DNA of 64,000 nt from Delphinapterus leucas (Eukaryota > Chordata > Mammalia > Artiodactyla > Monodontidae), in NCBI RefSeq assembly GCF_002288925.2, contig NW_022098050.1, positions 7,205,361-7,269,360 of the forward strand, given 5' to 3'. Each line of letters begins with the position of its first letter. Within the stretch, counting starts at the first letter, position 1. This document shows, piece after piece, positions 54,648 through 64,000 of the stretch. The notes beneath the pieces were generated by a model, which was not told the origin of the DNA, did not search any database, and saw only the letters and a list, made by a program, of their open reading frames with translations. Made by a program: the position numbers and the translations under genes.

Positions 54648-57027
54648 AAAGTGCAAGGTGAAGCAGCAAGTGCTGATGTAGAAGCTACAAGTTTTCCAGG
54701 AGATCTAGCTAAAATTGTTAATGAAGCTGGCTACACTAAACAGCAGATTTCCAATGTAGATGAAATAGTCCTCAATTGGAAGAAGATGCCATCTAGGACT
54801 TTCATAGCTAGAGAGGAGAAGTCAACACCTGGCTTCAAAGGACAGACTGACTTTCGTGTTAGGGGCTAATGTAGCTGGTGAATTTAAGTTGAAGCCAGTG
54901 CTCATTTACCATTCTAAAAACCCTAGAGCTCTTAAGAATTATGCTAAATCTACTCTGCCTCTGCTCTAAAAATGGAACAAGAAAGCCTGGATGACAGCAC
55001 ATCTATTTACAACATGGTTTACTTAATATATGGAGTGCACTGTTGGGACCTACTGCTCAGAAAAAAAGATTCCTTTCAAAATATTACTGCTCGTTGACAG
55101 TGTACCCAGATGCTCTGATGGAGATGTGCAGTGAGATTCATGTTGTTTTCATGACTGCTAGAACAACAGCCAGAGTAATTTTTACTTCTAAGTCTTATTA
55201 TTTAAGAAATATATTTTGTCAGGCTATAGCTGTCATAGGTAGTGATTCCTCTGATGGATCTGGGCAAAGTAAATGGAAAACCTTCTGGAAAGGATTTATC
55301 ATTCTAGATGCCATGAAGAACATTCGTGATTCATGGGAAGCAGTCAAAATATCAACATTAACACGAGTTTGGAAGAAGTTGATTCCAACCCTCATAGATG
55401 ACTTTAAGGGATTCAAGACTCAATGGAGGAATGAACTGCAATGGAGTGGAAATAGCAAGAGAACTAGAATTAGAAGTGGAGCCTGAAGATGTGACTGAAT
55501 TGCTGCAATCTCATGATAAAACTTTAATGGATGAGGCATTGCTTCTTATGGATGAGCAAAGAAAGTGGTTTCTTGAGATGGAATCCACTCCTGATGATGA
55601 TGCTGTGAAGAGTGTAGAAATGACAACAAAGGATTTAGAATACTGCAGAAACTTAGTTGATAAAGCAGTGGCAGGGTTTGAGAGGACTGACTCCAATTGT
55701 GAAAGAAGTTCTACTATGGGTAAAATGCTATCAAGCAGCAGTGCATACTACAGAGAAACTGTTCATGAAAGGAAGAGTCAGTTGATGCAGCAAACTTCAC
55801 CACTGTCTTGTTTTAAGAAATTGCTACACCATCCTCCATCTTCAGCAACCATCACTCTGATCAGTCAGCAGCCATCCAAATAGAGGCAAGACCCTCAACT
55901 AGCAAAAAGATCATGACTCGCTGAAGGCTCAGATGATGGTTCGTTTTGAGCAATAAAGTATTTTTAAAATAAGCCAAGCACATTGTCTTTTTTTTAGACA
56001 TAATGCTATTGCACACTTAATAAACTACACTATAGTGTAAATAGAACTTTTATATGCACTGGGAAACCAAAAAATTTGTGTGACTCGTCTCGCTTTTTCG
56101 TGATATTTGCTTTATTGTGGTGGTCTGGAACCCAACCCACAATATCTGGGAGGTATACCTGTACTGATTTATAGACTATGCACATGAAAAAAATTTGGTA
56201 AACAATTGCCAAATTGCCTTCTAGAAAGTTTGTACCATTTTAATTTCTACCATCATTTTACAGGAGGGCCGTTTCATCATGCTTTTGATAGTATTGAACA
56301 TTATAATTAAATTTCTACAAATATAGTAGGTAAAAAATATTTCACTGTTCTTTTATTTTTCTTTGATTAGCAGTGAGGTTGAATATTTTTTCAGCTATTT
56401 TCCATTTTTTTCTTCTATGAATTAGTTTCTTATGTCCTTTGACCATTTTTCTTAGTGTATTTATGTTTTATCTTATTGGGTTGTTAGCTTTTTGCATAAG
56501 TGATGGTTTTTACATGCTTTATATATATTTAATATGTTAAATGATTAATATTTGTTTTTATTTATTATATATTTCCTAGTTCATCAAATGACATTCATGG
56601 TGTTCTCGGACACACAGAAATTTTAAAATTTAAAATCAAGAACCAAATCTTCTTTTTATGTAATCATGTTGTTAGCTGTTCATAGTATGATTTCTTACTT
56701 TATATTTATACTTAGAAATCCCTTGTCAGTCAGAAATTAATGAAATTATAATTTCGGGTTAGTTCTGCCTTTAAAAATAGTTTTGTTCTTGTCATTTGAC
56801 TCATTGATTCATCTGGTGTTTACTTGACATTATGAGATTATATTATAAAATAGGGTTCTAACTTGATTTTCTACAAATAGTTAATTTTCCAAATCCCTTA
56901 TGTTAGATAAGCATCCAATTCCTATTGCTTTGTGATTCCTTCTTTGTCATGTTTGAAATTACAATATATGCTAAGGTGTGTTTCATGGTTATCTGTTTGC
57001 TCCTGTTGATCTTTTATTTACACAACA

Positions 57028-57115
57028 TATTTTTTATTGAGTACCTATACTTACTATGTCCCAGACCCTGTGGCAGGCGCTGGGACATATAAAGGTGAAC
57101 AGGAAAGGCACCCTA
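57028..57115 (-). mobile_element. L2 LINE 3' end fragment
   Basis: An antisense L2: 'TTTTTATTGAGTACCTATAC', 'CCCAGACCCTGTGGCAGGCGCTG', 'AGGTGAACAGG'. Confidence 0.65.
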
Positions 57116-57447
57116 AGCCCCATAAGGACAAGGACCATCATACTGTAAGAGTGTGTTACCACCCCATTGGGTCCAGTTCAAGTCTTCTTAACACTTTCTA
57201 TTTTTTTTCCACTTGCTTCTTAACATGAAGTTAATTTGAAAGCCTTTGGATGGTAGAGAAAAAGTCCTCTTTTTCCCCTAGTTCCTGCATGGCATCTTTG
57301 CCAGGGCCAGACGGATTATTATAGGCCCTGATTGGGCCCTGATTGATTGGGGAAATCAAGCAAAAACATTTTCTGCTCCTTCCCTTCCACCTTGATTTAG
57401 CAAAGGCATACATTTTCCTCTTCAAGATGCAGCTATGGTACATGAGA

Positions 57448-57670
57448 CCATTAAACCAAGAGTCAGAAGACCTGGGTTTGAATCGTGATTATGTATTCAT
57501 TTCATGACCTTAGAAAAATGTCTTTACTTCTTGGAACCCCAGTTTCCTCATCTTTAAAGTGGAGTTAATTGTACTTGTCTTATAGGAATCTTTGAAGATG
57601 AAATGAGAATAGGTATTAAAACTCTTTGAAAAATGGAAAATGTCACAGAGATATAAATTATTATTGTTAC
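57448..57670 (+). mobile_element. MIR SINE
   Basis: A sense MIR: 'CAGAAGACCTGGGTTTGAATCG', 'CAGTTTCCTCATCTTTAAAGTGG', 'TCTTATAGGAATCTTTGAAG', 'ATGAAATGAGAATAGG'. Confidence 0.85.
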
Positions 57671-57699
57671 TTTTAGTCAAACTAAAGTACAAATAACCT

Positions 57700-57810
57700 G
57701 AAAGCGGGGCTCACGTCTTGCTGCCTTTGTGATCCCTTGTCTAAGCACACTATTTATTTAGTACTTTACTCATAGGGAGCTCTCAGTAAATACATAAATA
57801 AATTTCCCTG
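57700..57810 (+). mobile_element. Possible L2 tail fragment
   Basis: A 'GCGGGGCTCACGTCTTGC' to 'GAGCTCTCAGTAAATACATAAATAA' region resembling the L2 3' end. Weak. Confidence 0.4.
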
Positions 57811-58474
57811 CTCAGGCGGTGGATGTTCTCACATAACCTGATGAAAACAGCCCCTGCGCAGGAAATCTAAGCAAATAACTTATTATTTGCTATGGATTTC
57901 AGTTGCCTTTAGTAGCTTATATAAGCTTCCTGCTATCCCAGAGTTTGGGAACCAACTTAAATATTGTCTAAAAGAATAGAGAGGATCTATAAGATAATAC
58001 ATTAAGCCTTTGACACTTGAGAGGGATACCTCCCTAAACCCTCAGAAATCTCCAAATTGGCAAATACTATGATAGTGTACACTTTCCGTCGTTGAGTACA
58101 CTAAGATGTTAACTAAAATATTTTGATCAGAGTTTTGGTGATACTCTAAATTTGCTGCCCCCTCGGTCTTGAATCAAACTGGTTGGATTTTGCTTTCTCT
58201 TGGGAGGTTGTCTTTCCTGTTAGCTCCTTGGCCTGCCCTTAAACATACCCCAGCCGCTTCCTGATTTGCCTGAATCCCGAATCCAGAATGAACAGAGCTT
58301 ATGCCCAATTTGACATCCCTCCTCAAACTTGAATATTTTCTACCAGGAGGACAATTCAAAGACCTTAACGAGGTGAGGTAGGTGAGGCCAGATAAATAGC
58401 CAAAAGGTTGAGGAGACTTGAGAACTCCAGCTGAAAAAAATGGGTAGCTACAGTTCATCTGTCCTGTCAGAGTT
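57811..58474. other. Apparently unique DNA
   Basis: No gene or named element seen. Confidence 0.5.
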
Positions 58475-58605
58475 TTAATCTCATTTTACAGATGAGGAAG
58501 ACTAGGACTCAGGAATTTTTAACAACTTGCCCGAGGTCAAAAAGCTGATGTAGTCAAAGAGCTGATGGAATCCATATTTCAGACTCCTAATCACCTTGTT
58601 CTATG
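58475..58605 (-). mobile_element. MIR SINE fragment
   Basis: An antisense MIR: 'CTCATTTTACAGATGAGGAAG', 'TTAACAACTTGCCCGAGGTC', 'CAGACTCCTAATCACCTTG'. Confidence 0.8.
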
Positions 58606-59516
58606 ACAATGCCAAGGGCTCTTTTGAATATCGGTTTTCTTCCTATTAGGTGCTCAATAAATATCCAGATACGTTCAGGAATTGTAGGGAACAATTTAGG
58701 CGTGTTGTGCAATTGGAAGGTAAATTTTATTCTGCTTCAAATATCTCTGTGAACAATGAGGAGAAGTAAGCAGCCGGTAAGCAGTTAGGGGTCTGGACAG
58801 CTGAGCTCCACACTGGCAACCTGGTGACCCTGGGGATTCTAATCCCTGCAGCCCCATAGCACCTCCACTACTATGCTTAATTAATTCCTGCATCTGTCAG
58901 TAGACACCCAAACATCTCCAATCCTCATGCTGATAGCATTTGGTCTAAAGAGAAATCTGGACTGAGGAGGTCCTGCCTGAAGTCCCATCTAAGAAGGGGG
59001 TTTAATTTTGTTACTGCAATATCATGAGGTTCTTTTATGCATCTCTTCTCAGCAGTGCTTGGCCTACTGAAGATACCAAATGTGCCTCCCCATAATAATA
59101 CCCTTTCCGCACCCCCTGACCCATGTCATCTGTCAGGGGGACCCCATCTCACTTCTCTTATTCCCTTAATTAGGGTAAGGGAGGTAGGTACATCTTCTCA
59201 TCAATGCCAGCCCTCCTCTGGGAACCAAAAAACCCACTCAAGATTTCCCTTTATTCAAGTTTGGAGCCACAGACGTCTACCAAGCATTGCAGGGATTATC
59301 TATTTCCCGTCAGGACCCATGCATGGTTTTCATTACAGTTCACTGAATACACCCTTCGGCCAAATACTAAAAGGCCAGTGTTAAAAAATCATATTAAGTC
59401 AAAGCTGAAGCCAAAGCGGAACATCGCCATCATAAAATGAACTCCTAGATCATAAGGATAAATCTGAAAATGTACCAAAATATTTATTATGAAGAATCTA
59501 ACAGTGAACTTTCACA
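58606..59516. other. Mostly unique DNA
   Basis: No gene is supported. A short L2-like tail ('GGTGCTCAATAAATATCC') lies near 58650. Two overlapping frames at 59037-59440 lack domains. Confidence 0.5.
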
Positions 59517-59530
59517 AGATTGACATTATG

Positions 59531-59768
59531 ATTTTGTTTGTTTGTTTGTTTTGTTCTGTTTTTGTTTTTTTTGCAGTTCGCGGGCCTCTCACCGTTGTGG
59601 CCTCTCCCGCTGCGGAGCACAGGCTCCGGACGCGCAGGCTCAGCGGCCATGGCTCACGGGCCCAGCCGCTCCGCGGCATGTGGGATCCTCCCGGACCGGG
59701 GCACGAACCCGTGTCCCCTGCATCGGCAGGCGGACTCTCAACCACTGCGCCACCAGGGAAGCCCGCCT
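59531..59768 (-). mobile_element. CHR SINE, short form, reverse orientation
   Basis: The best preserved short CHR copy in the window. The T-rich tail with TTTG units is at 59531-59573, then GC-rich body and head, in reverse. The perfect 14-bp TSD AGATTGACATTATG lies at 59517-59530 and 59769-59782. It has seemingly long frames on both strands that are not genes. Confidence 0.96.
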
Positions 59769-59782
59769 AGATTGACATTATG

Positions 59783-60974
59783 GATCAGAAACCTGTTTCA
59801 GATCATGACAGTGTTTCCTCAGGTACTGTCAGCTGCTTGATTGATTGTGTGATCACTATAATACACATTTATGGTACTAAATGGATGCTCACTTTCAAAT
59901 GAAGTTGGTGGATAAGCAAGAGATTCTGAGGCTTTTTCTGTCAACATAGGATTCTACTGGGGGTAAGGCTGCCACCACATTATTAAGCCTTCCTTTCTCT
60001 CTACTAGTAACCAGCTAAGGCTAAGGATATCTATTCCTCATCTGTTGGACTTGAACTTTGGTCATGGTGATGCACTTTAGTTGAAGCAGTCCCCCTCAAA
60101 AAAGCTCTGTGCATTGCTTGAGAAAGATGTTTTCTTAACTGTTCAGAAACAGTCTTACACGTTATCTTGTTTAATAGTATAAATGATAGCACTGAAAACA
60201 ATCCCTGGAAAGATAGACTTATGATATAGTTTAATCTCTTATCATTTGGCTTTGTATTTAAATTTTTATAAAACGCTTGCTGGTTTAGAGAGGAATTAAT
60301 CTTCATTAATTTATCAACTAATACTCTCACTTAATATGGTATAAACTGTCAATCTATGTCCCTACTTATTTAACTATTTGAAAATTCTTACTAATTGTCT
60401 TTGAATATAAAATTAACAGCTTTCACATCATTATTAATTGTGGTAGTATTTAACTTTTGCAAAGATCAATATGCATTTATACTTCAACAATTTGAAAGAA
60501 TTTCAATATGTAAAGCACATGAGTTTTTTTACTCCAAGTTATATCTAGAATGCCTACCTCCAAATACATCTAGAATTTTGATGTGAACATTCTGATAATA
60601 ACAATAAATCAGAATTGTATGTGTTATTCATTCACAAGTGTTATATTGACTAAATATTAGGGTAATCTATACCATCACATGACCTTTGATTACATGCAAA
60701 TATAAAGATACCAGAAATTATATGTGTTTATTTATTTATTTATTTTGCCTTCCAAGGGCCAAGACAGATGCAGATTTTGTCTTTATTTCGAGTACAAAGC
60801 CTAATGTTGGGTACATCCTTAGTTTCAGCTTAGATGGTTTTAGGACCAGGATTTGAACCAGTCCTCCTTCACTTGACTTTAATATTCCAACTCACTATGG
60901 TTCTACTACTTCCCTTGTTTCACGGCCACACCTCTCACCAAAGGTCTTCCCCTTTCCCTCCTATTTCCACATTA
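59783..60974. other. Apparently unique DNA with a (TTTA)n
   Basis: No gene seen. Contains the short (TTTA)n listed separately. Confidence 0.5.
60726..60746. repeat. (TTTA)n microsatellite
   Basis: Five TTTA units. Confidence 0.85.
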
Positions 60975-61065
60975 CTCACTCTCTCATTTATGCATCAAAG
61001 TTCTCTGAACTTGTACAATGTGGCAGGCAGTGTGCTAGGTCCTGGAGATACAGCTGAGAACTAAA
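60975..61065 (-). mobile_element. Possible L2 3' end fragment
   Basis: An antisense pattern 'GTGGCAGGCAGTGTGCTAGG' and 'CTGGAGATACAGCTGAGAAC', typical of the L2 end. Confidence 0.55.
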
Positions 61066-61172
61066 CATTCCCTTCTCCCAAGCAGCTTCTACTCTAGAGG
61101 TGGAAAGACAGGTAAACATGGGATTGCTAGATATACAGTATGTGATTAATGCTATGGGCCAGGAGAGCACAC

Positions 61173-61247
<75 letters not shown>
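61173..61247. repeat. (TA)n(TG)n compound microsatellite
   Basis: About 20 TA units to 61213 followed by about 17 TG units to 61247, with no interruption. Confidence 0.97.
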
Positions 61248-61252
<5 letters not shown>

Positions 61253-61756
61253 ATTGCTGCTCAACAAATTACCCCAAAACTTAGTGGCTTAAAACAACAT
61301 TATCTCATAGCTTCTGTGTGTCTGGAATTTGGGAATGGCTTGGCTGGGTGGTTCCAGATCGGGGTTACTCATGTCACATGACTGGGGCTGGAGGATCTGC
61401 TTCTAAGATGGCTCACTCATGTGGCTGTTGGCAGGAGGCCTCAGTTCTTTGCCATATGTGCCGCTTTATTGTGCTGCTTTAATGTCCCCATATGGCAGCT
61501 GGCTCCCACAGAGAGAGTGGTGAGACAAAGAAAGTGGGAGAGAGGATGAGAGGGAGAGAAGGAGGGAGAAAGAAAAAGAGAGAGGCAATGCTTTTTATGA
61601 CCTAGTTTCAGAAATTGCACACCATCACCTTTGCCACATTTTAATAGCTAGAAGAGAGTCACTAAGTCTGACCCACTCTCAATGGGAAAGAAAGTAGGCT
61701 CCACCTTTTGAAGGAAGGAGTGTTAAAGACTTTTTGGACATATTTTAAAACTACCA
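61248..61756 (-). mobile_element. MLT1-like LTR remnant (MaLR), reverse orientation
   Basis: An antisense MaLR pattern: 'TTATTGCTGCTCAACAAATTACC', 'CTTAGTGGCTTAAAACAAC', 'CACTCATGTGGCTGTTGGCAGGAGGCCTCAG', a purine-rich GAGAGA region, 'TTTTTATGACCTAGTTTCAG', and an end near 'ACTACCACA'. The family branch is uncertain. Confidence 0.68.
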
Positions 61757-62019
61757 CAATTTGTGAAATATATCTGTAAGAATAAATGCAACATTTTAAA
61801 CAATAATTATCTCTAGGTGGTGGGATTAAGAGTTATTCATTTATTTGTATTTAAAATGTTTACATGGACATGAATGTATTAAAATAATACTGTGCACGTT
61901 TTTTAATAGACCACAAAAATGTTATATAGTGTTGACATTGTAGAATGCTGAACACATTTCTTGAAACATTCTCAGTGGATATTTAAGATGATGTGGCCAG
62001 AAATAGTTCCATGACACAG
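61757..62019. other. Apparently unique DNA
   Basis: No gene or named repeat seen. Confidence 0.5.
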
Positions 62020-62185
62020 AACTTCTGAAGTGCATATCACATTATCCCCAGTTGATAAGTGATGAAACCAAGACATAGAGAGGTTAATCAAGGTTAACTG
62101 ACTGCCCAAGGTCATGGAGTAAATAAGTGGTATAGATGAGGTTTGAATCTAGGTAGCCTGGTTCCACAGTCCAAGCTCTTAAACT
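62020..62185 (-). mobile_element. MIR SINE
   Basis: An antisense MIR: 'GAAACCAAGACATAGAGAGG', 'ACTGACTGCCCAAGGTCATG', 'GAGGTTTGAATCTAGGTAGCC', 'CCAAGCTCTTAAAC'. Confidence 0.85.
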
Positions 62186-64000
62186 AAATAAAACATCCAC
62201 AGTGCATAGTGGACTGTATGTAATCGCACTGTAGATGATACAAACAATAGCTCAGAGAAATGAAAGAGCCAGAGCTGATCTATTCAGGCAAAGCTTCATA
62301 GAAGAAGCAAACAGTGAGCTGTGTCTTGAAGAACAAAATGGGATTTGGGTGATCTAGGGATGACATTCAAATGAGGGGAGTAGCCTGGCCAAGGTCCAAA
62401 AAAGGGTTGAGAAGATTGGTCCTGGTAAAGTAGAGAGGTTCCTGGTGAGTTGGGTGAGTTAAGGCAAAATGGAGTGCGATAGGGGATAAGGATGGAATGC
62501 CAGATTCACAGGAGCTCTGGCTGCAGGCAAGAGAGTTTACCCTTAACCTGTGTTCACACACAGACTTAGAGAACTTGGTCTCTTGCCACCAGGAAGAAAC
62601 TTCGAAATTTTCTGGCCCATGCCCTTTGTTTTAAAAATGGGAAACTAAGACCTGTAGAAGAAACCAATTCACTCACTTCCCAATTTTATTTTAATTACTT
62701 ATTCTATTATGTTAGGAATTGTTGGAATGTTAGGGCATTTTTTTTCATTTAAAGTCCTTAATTACTATATTTTTACCATTAAAATTTTTTCTAATACAAA
62801 TAATAGTAAGTTTTCTAAAATGGACCACTGCAGGTTATAGCTTATTCCATCATAACTGAACTTATTCCATCGTAATTGAACTTATGTGTGCTAGACTAGG
62901 AAGCTGCCGTCGATGCCATCAATGCCCATCTCCAAAATCACCCAGGGCATTTCCTGTTGATGTTGGGGGTATATTTATTTGTTTATTTGTTTATTTAGTA
63001 CAACATGTTCTGGATACGAAGGGGTTTTCAAACCAGATATACAAACCTGTCCCCAAGGATTTAGCAGTTTATGGCCCATGAAAACTTGGAATTCACCAAA
63101 ATTAGATCTTTTCAGTGGACATCGGTATCTTATTACTCTTAGAAGTAATTTCCAGGATGGAAAGTTTTAAAATATCCAAATAACAAATGATACCATATTT
63201 GCTTTCTTTTCTTCTGTTTATCAAAGTTTACATTGAAATGAAGACCCTAAAGAGCTGAGATCAGTTCTCCATGGTAGTACCTATTTTCACACCATGGGCT
63301 CTTACATGATGTCATGTTAATTACCTGGAAAAACTGGATGAAACAGTTCTCTTCCCTTTGATGACTAATGATAACTGGTGGGTTTTATCCTGCTCTCCCT
63401 GTTTTTTTTCCAGCAAGGATCCAAAGAGTCTGCTACAAATTGGATATGGACTCCAAGTCCTGGATCACGTCAAGTCCCCTTTTTCAGACTGAAGATCAAG
63501 GTAATTCAGAGTATGCGCATAAGGCCCTGCGAACTGAACAGGACATCTTTACTTTGCTGGTAACTCCCAGGATACCAGCACTGCCTTGTCCATGGGCTGT
63601 AGTAGTTACCAAGAGTGAATTATAGTTTGCTCTTTGCACCTCCAGTCTTCTTCCTCCCTCCCTCCCTCCCTCCCTCTTTTCCTTCCTACCCAGCAACAAG
63701 GTAAGAGAAACAATATGCAATTATTGCGGGGGCAGGGGCACTTCAAAGCCAGTCAGGGAAAAGAACTGTATATGTGACATTATCAAAGAGGTTAGGCCAT
63801 TAGCAGGGCGGTTAATGTACCCAATGGTATCTCTCATTGAGGGTCAAGTCTCCTTAGTAGCTAATGTGGGCAAAATTATCTTCAAGCACCCATTAAGGCG
63901 CTCAGATAAATGCCCAAGAGAATTAATTCAATGGCTACCTCTACTTGGGAACAATGTTCTCCTATGACCCAGACCTTCTTACTCAGCCACAGGGCTAGCC
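62186..64000. other. Apparently unique intergenic DNA to window end
   Basis: No supported gene. 62230-62400 ('GTGTCTTGAAGAACAAAATGGG') resembles an old repeat I cannot name. A (TTTA/TTTG)-type run lies at 62973-62998 and a TCCC microsatellite at 63648-63679. A splice-like signal pair near 63413-63500 is discussed under rejected items. Confidence 0.5.
63648..63679. repeat. (TCCC)n microsatellite
   Basis: Seven or so TCCC units, then a CT-rich flank. Confidence 0.9.

Larger units (their letters stand above)
52328..55945 (+). pseudogene. Tigger1 transposase remnant (CENP-B-like, DDE-type)
   Basis: The ATG at 52328 begins MPSKCSSERKSHTSLTLNQKLEMIKLSEES, the psq/CENP-B-type DNA-binding N-terminus, but a TGA at 52439-52441 ends it after 37 codons. 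After the SINE and L1 insertions come open segments of the DDE catalytic region: 54651-54869 ([18 protein letters not shown]…[15 protein letters not shown]) and part of 55043-55486. A frameshift then leads to the tail at 55398-55883 ([38 protein letters not shown]…). Non-functional. Confidence 0.9.
51912..56161 (+). mobile_element. Tigger1 DNA transposon (pogo/Tc1-mariner), near complete but nested and dead
   Basis: Terminal inverted repeats CAGGTATACCT (51912-51922) and AGGTATACCTG (56151-56161) are perfect complements over 11 bp. They lie next to TA dinucleotides at 51910-51911 and 56162-56163, the target duplication of the superfamily. Between them lies the whole Tigger1 body. Removing the inserted SINE (52618-52976, with TSD) and L1 (53145-54661, with TSD) leaves about 2.4 kb, the expected size. 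The internal 5' region, transposase and 3' AATAAA region (about 55952) all follow in order. Confidence 0.93.
51285..56990 (-). mobile_element. Old L1M, reverse orientation, host of the Tigger1
   Basis: An antisense L1M 3' region at 51285-51911 ('GAAAAAATACAGAGAAGTATCAAG', 'ATGACTGCTTAGCATTCCATC', 'ATTTGCCTAACAATTCCCTAG'). It continues after the Tigger1 at 56162 ('CAATTGCCAAATTGCCTTCTAG', 'AGTGAGGTTGAATATTTTTTCAG', 'GACCATTTTTCTTAGTG', 'TCTTATTGGGTTGTTAGC'). The outer limits are approximate. The two halves match one L1 segment once the Tigger1 is removed. Confidence 0.6.

Noticed and set aside
63413..63500. Possible exon with polypyrimidine tract, AG before and GT after
   Set aside because: The signals are generic and the 85-codon open frame around them has no recognisable protein similarity. 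There is no partner exon nearby.

Overview
The window reads as mammalian nuclear DNA, most likely from a cetacean. The best clue is seven copies of the tRNA-Glu-derived CHR SINE family (cetacean-hippo-ruminant). Five are short GC-rich copies and two are long copies, and most have clean target-site duplications (TSDs). The L1 elements are of cetartiodactyl type, and there is no BovB or Bov-tA, which a ruminant window of this size should contain. I found no host protein-coding exon, structural RNA gene, CpG island or CRISPR array that I can support. Coding traces all belong to transposons and all are broken. Family names are from memory of consensus sequences; no repeat search was run.

Layout. 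Position 1-292 is the end of an L1. A CHR SINE lies at 490-711 and a MER3-like hAT element at 3490-3690. An internally deleted L1 spans 5223-7104, and a MER1/Charlie-like hAT element is inserted in its 3' UTR with an 8-bp TSD. From 7.1 to 21 kb lie old fragments (L1M, MIR, L2, MLT1, MLT2 and other LTR-like pieces) with one SINE and one short L1. Two L1 3' segments of about 1.5 kb face opposite ways at 22259-23871 and 25805-27365. Between them sits a TG/CG/CA alternating tract. From 27.4 to 35.1 kb lie more old L1M, an L1 3' end, an MLT1 solo LTR inside an L2 tail, and a long CHR SINE inside a MIR.

Position 35411-42643 is an essentially full-length L1 (5' UTR, ORF1, ORF2, 3' UTR, poly-A, 9-bp TSD). 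It is disabled by stops and frameshifts and carries a CHR SINE. An old L1M occupies about 44.3-49.1 kb and was broken by an LTR-like insert, a younger L1 3' end and an inversion. Another old L1M on the minus strand spans about 51.3-57.0 kb and hosts a near-complete Tigger1 DNA transposon (51912-56161). The Tigger1 in turn hosts a long CHR SINE and a 5'-truncated L1 that seems to carry a short 3' transduction. From 57 to 64 kb the sequence is mostly unique, with MIR, L2, a SINE, an old LTR and microsatellites.

The elements do not form a functional system. The window is a layered record of insertions, and the order of many events can be read from nesting and TSDs. I do not see a new biological system. 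The items most worth checking are the hAT inside a lineage-type L1, the candidate L1 3' transduction, the inverted L1 pair flanking a Z-DNA-type tract, and the LTR insert with an offset target repeat.
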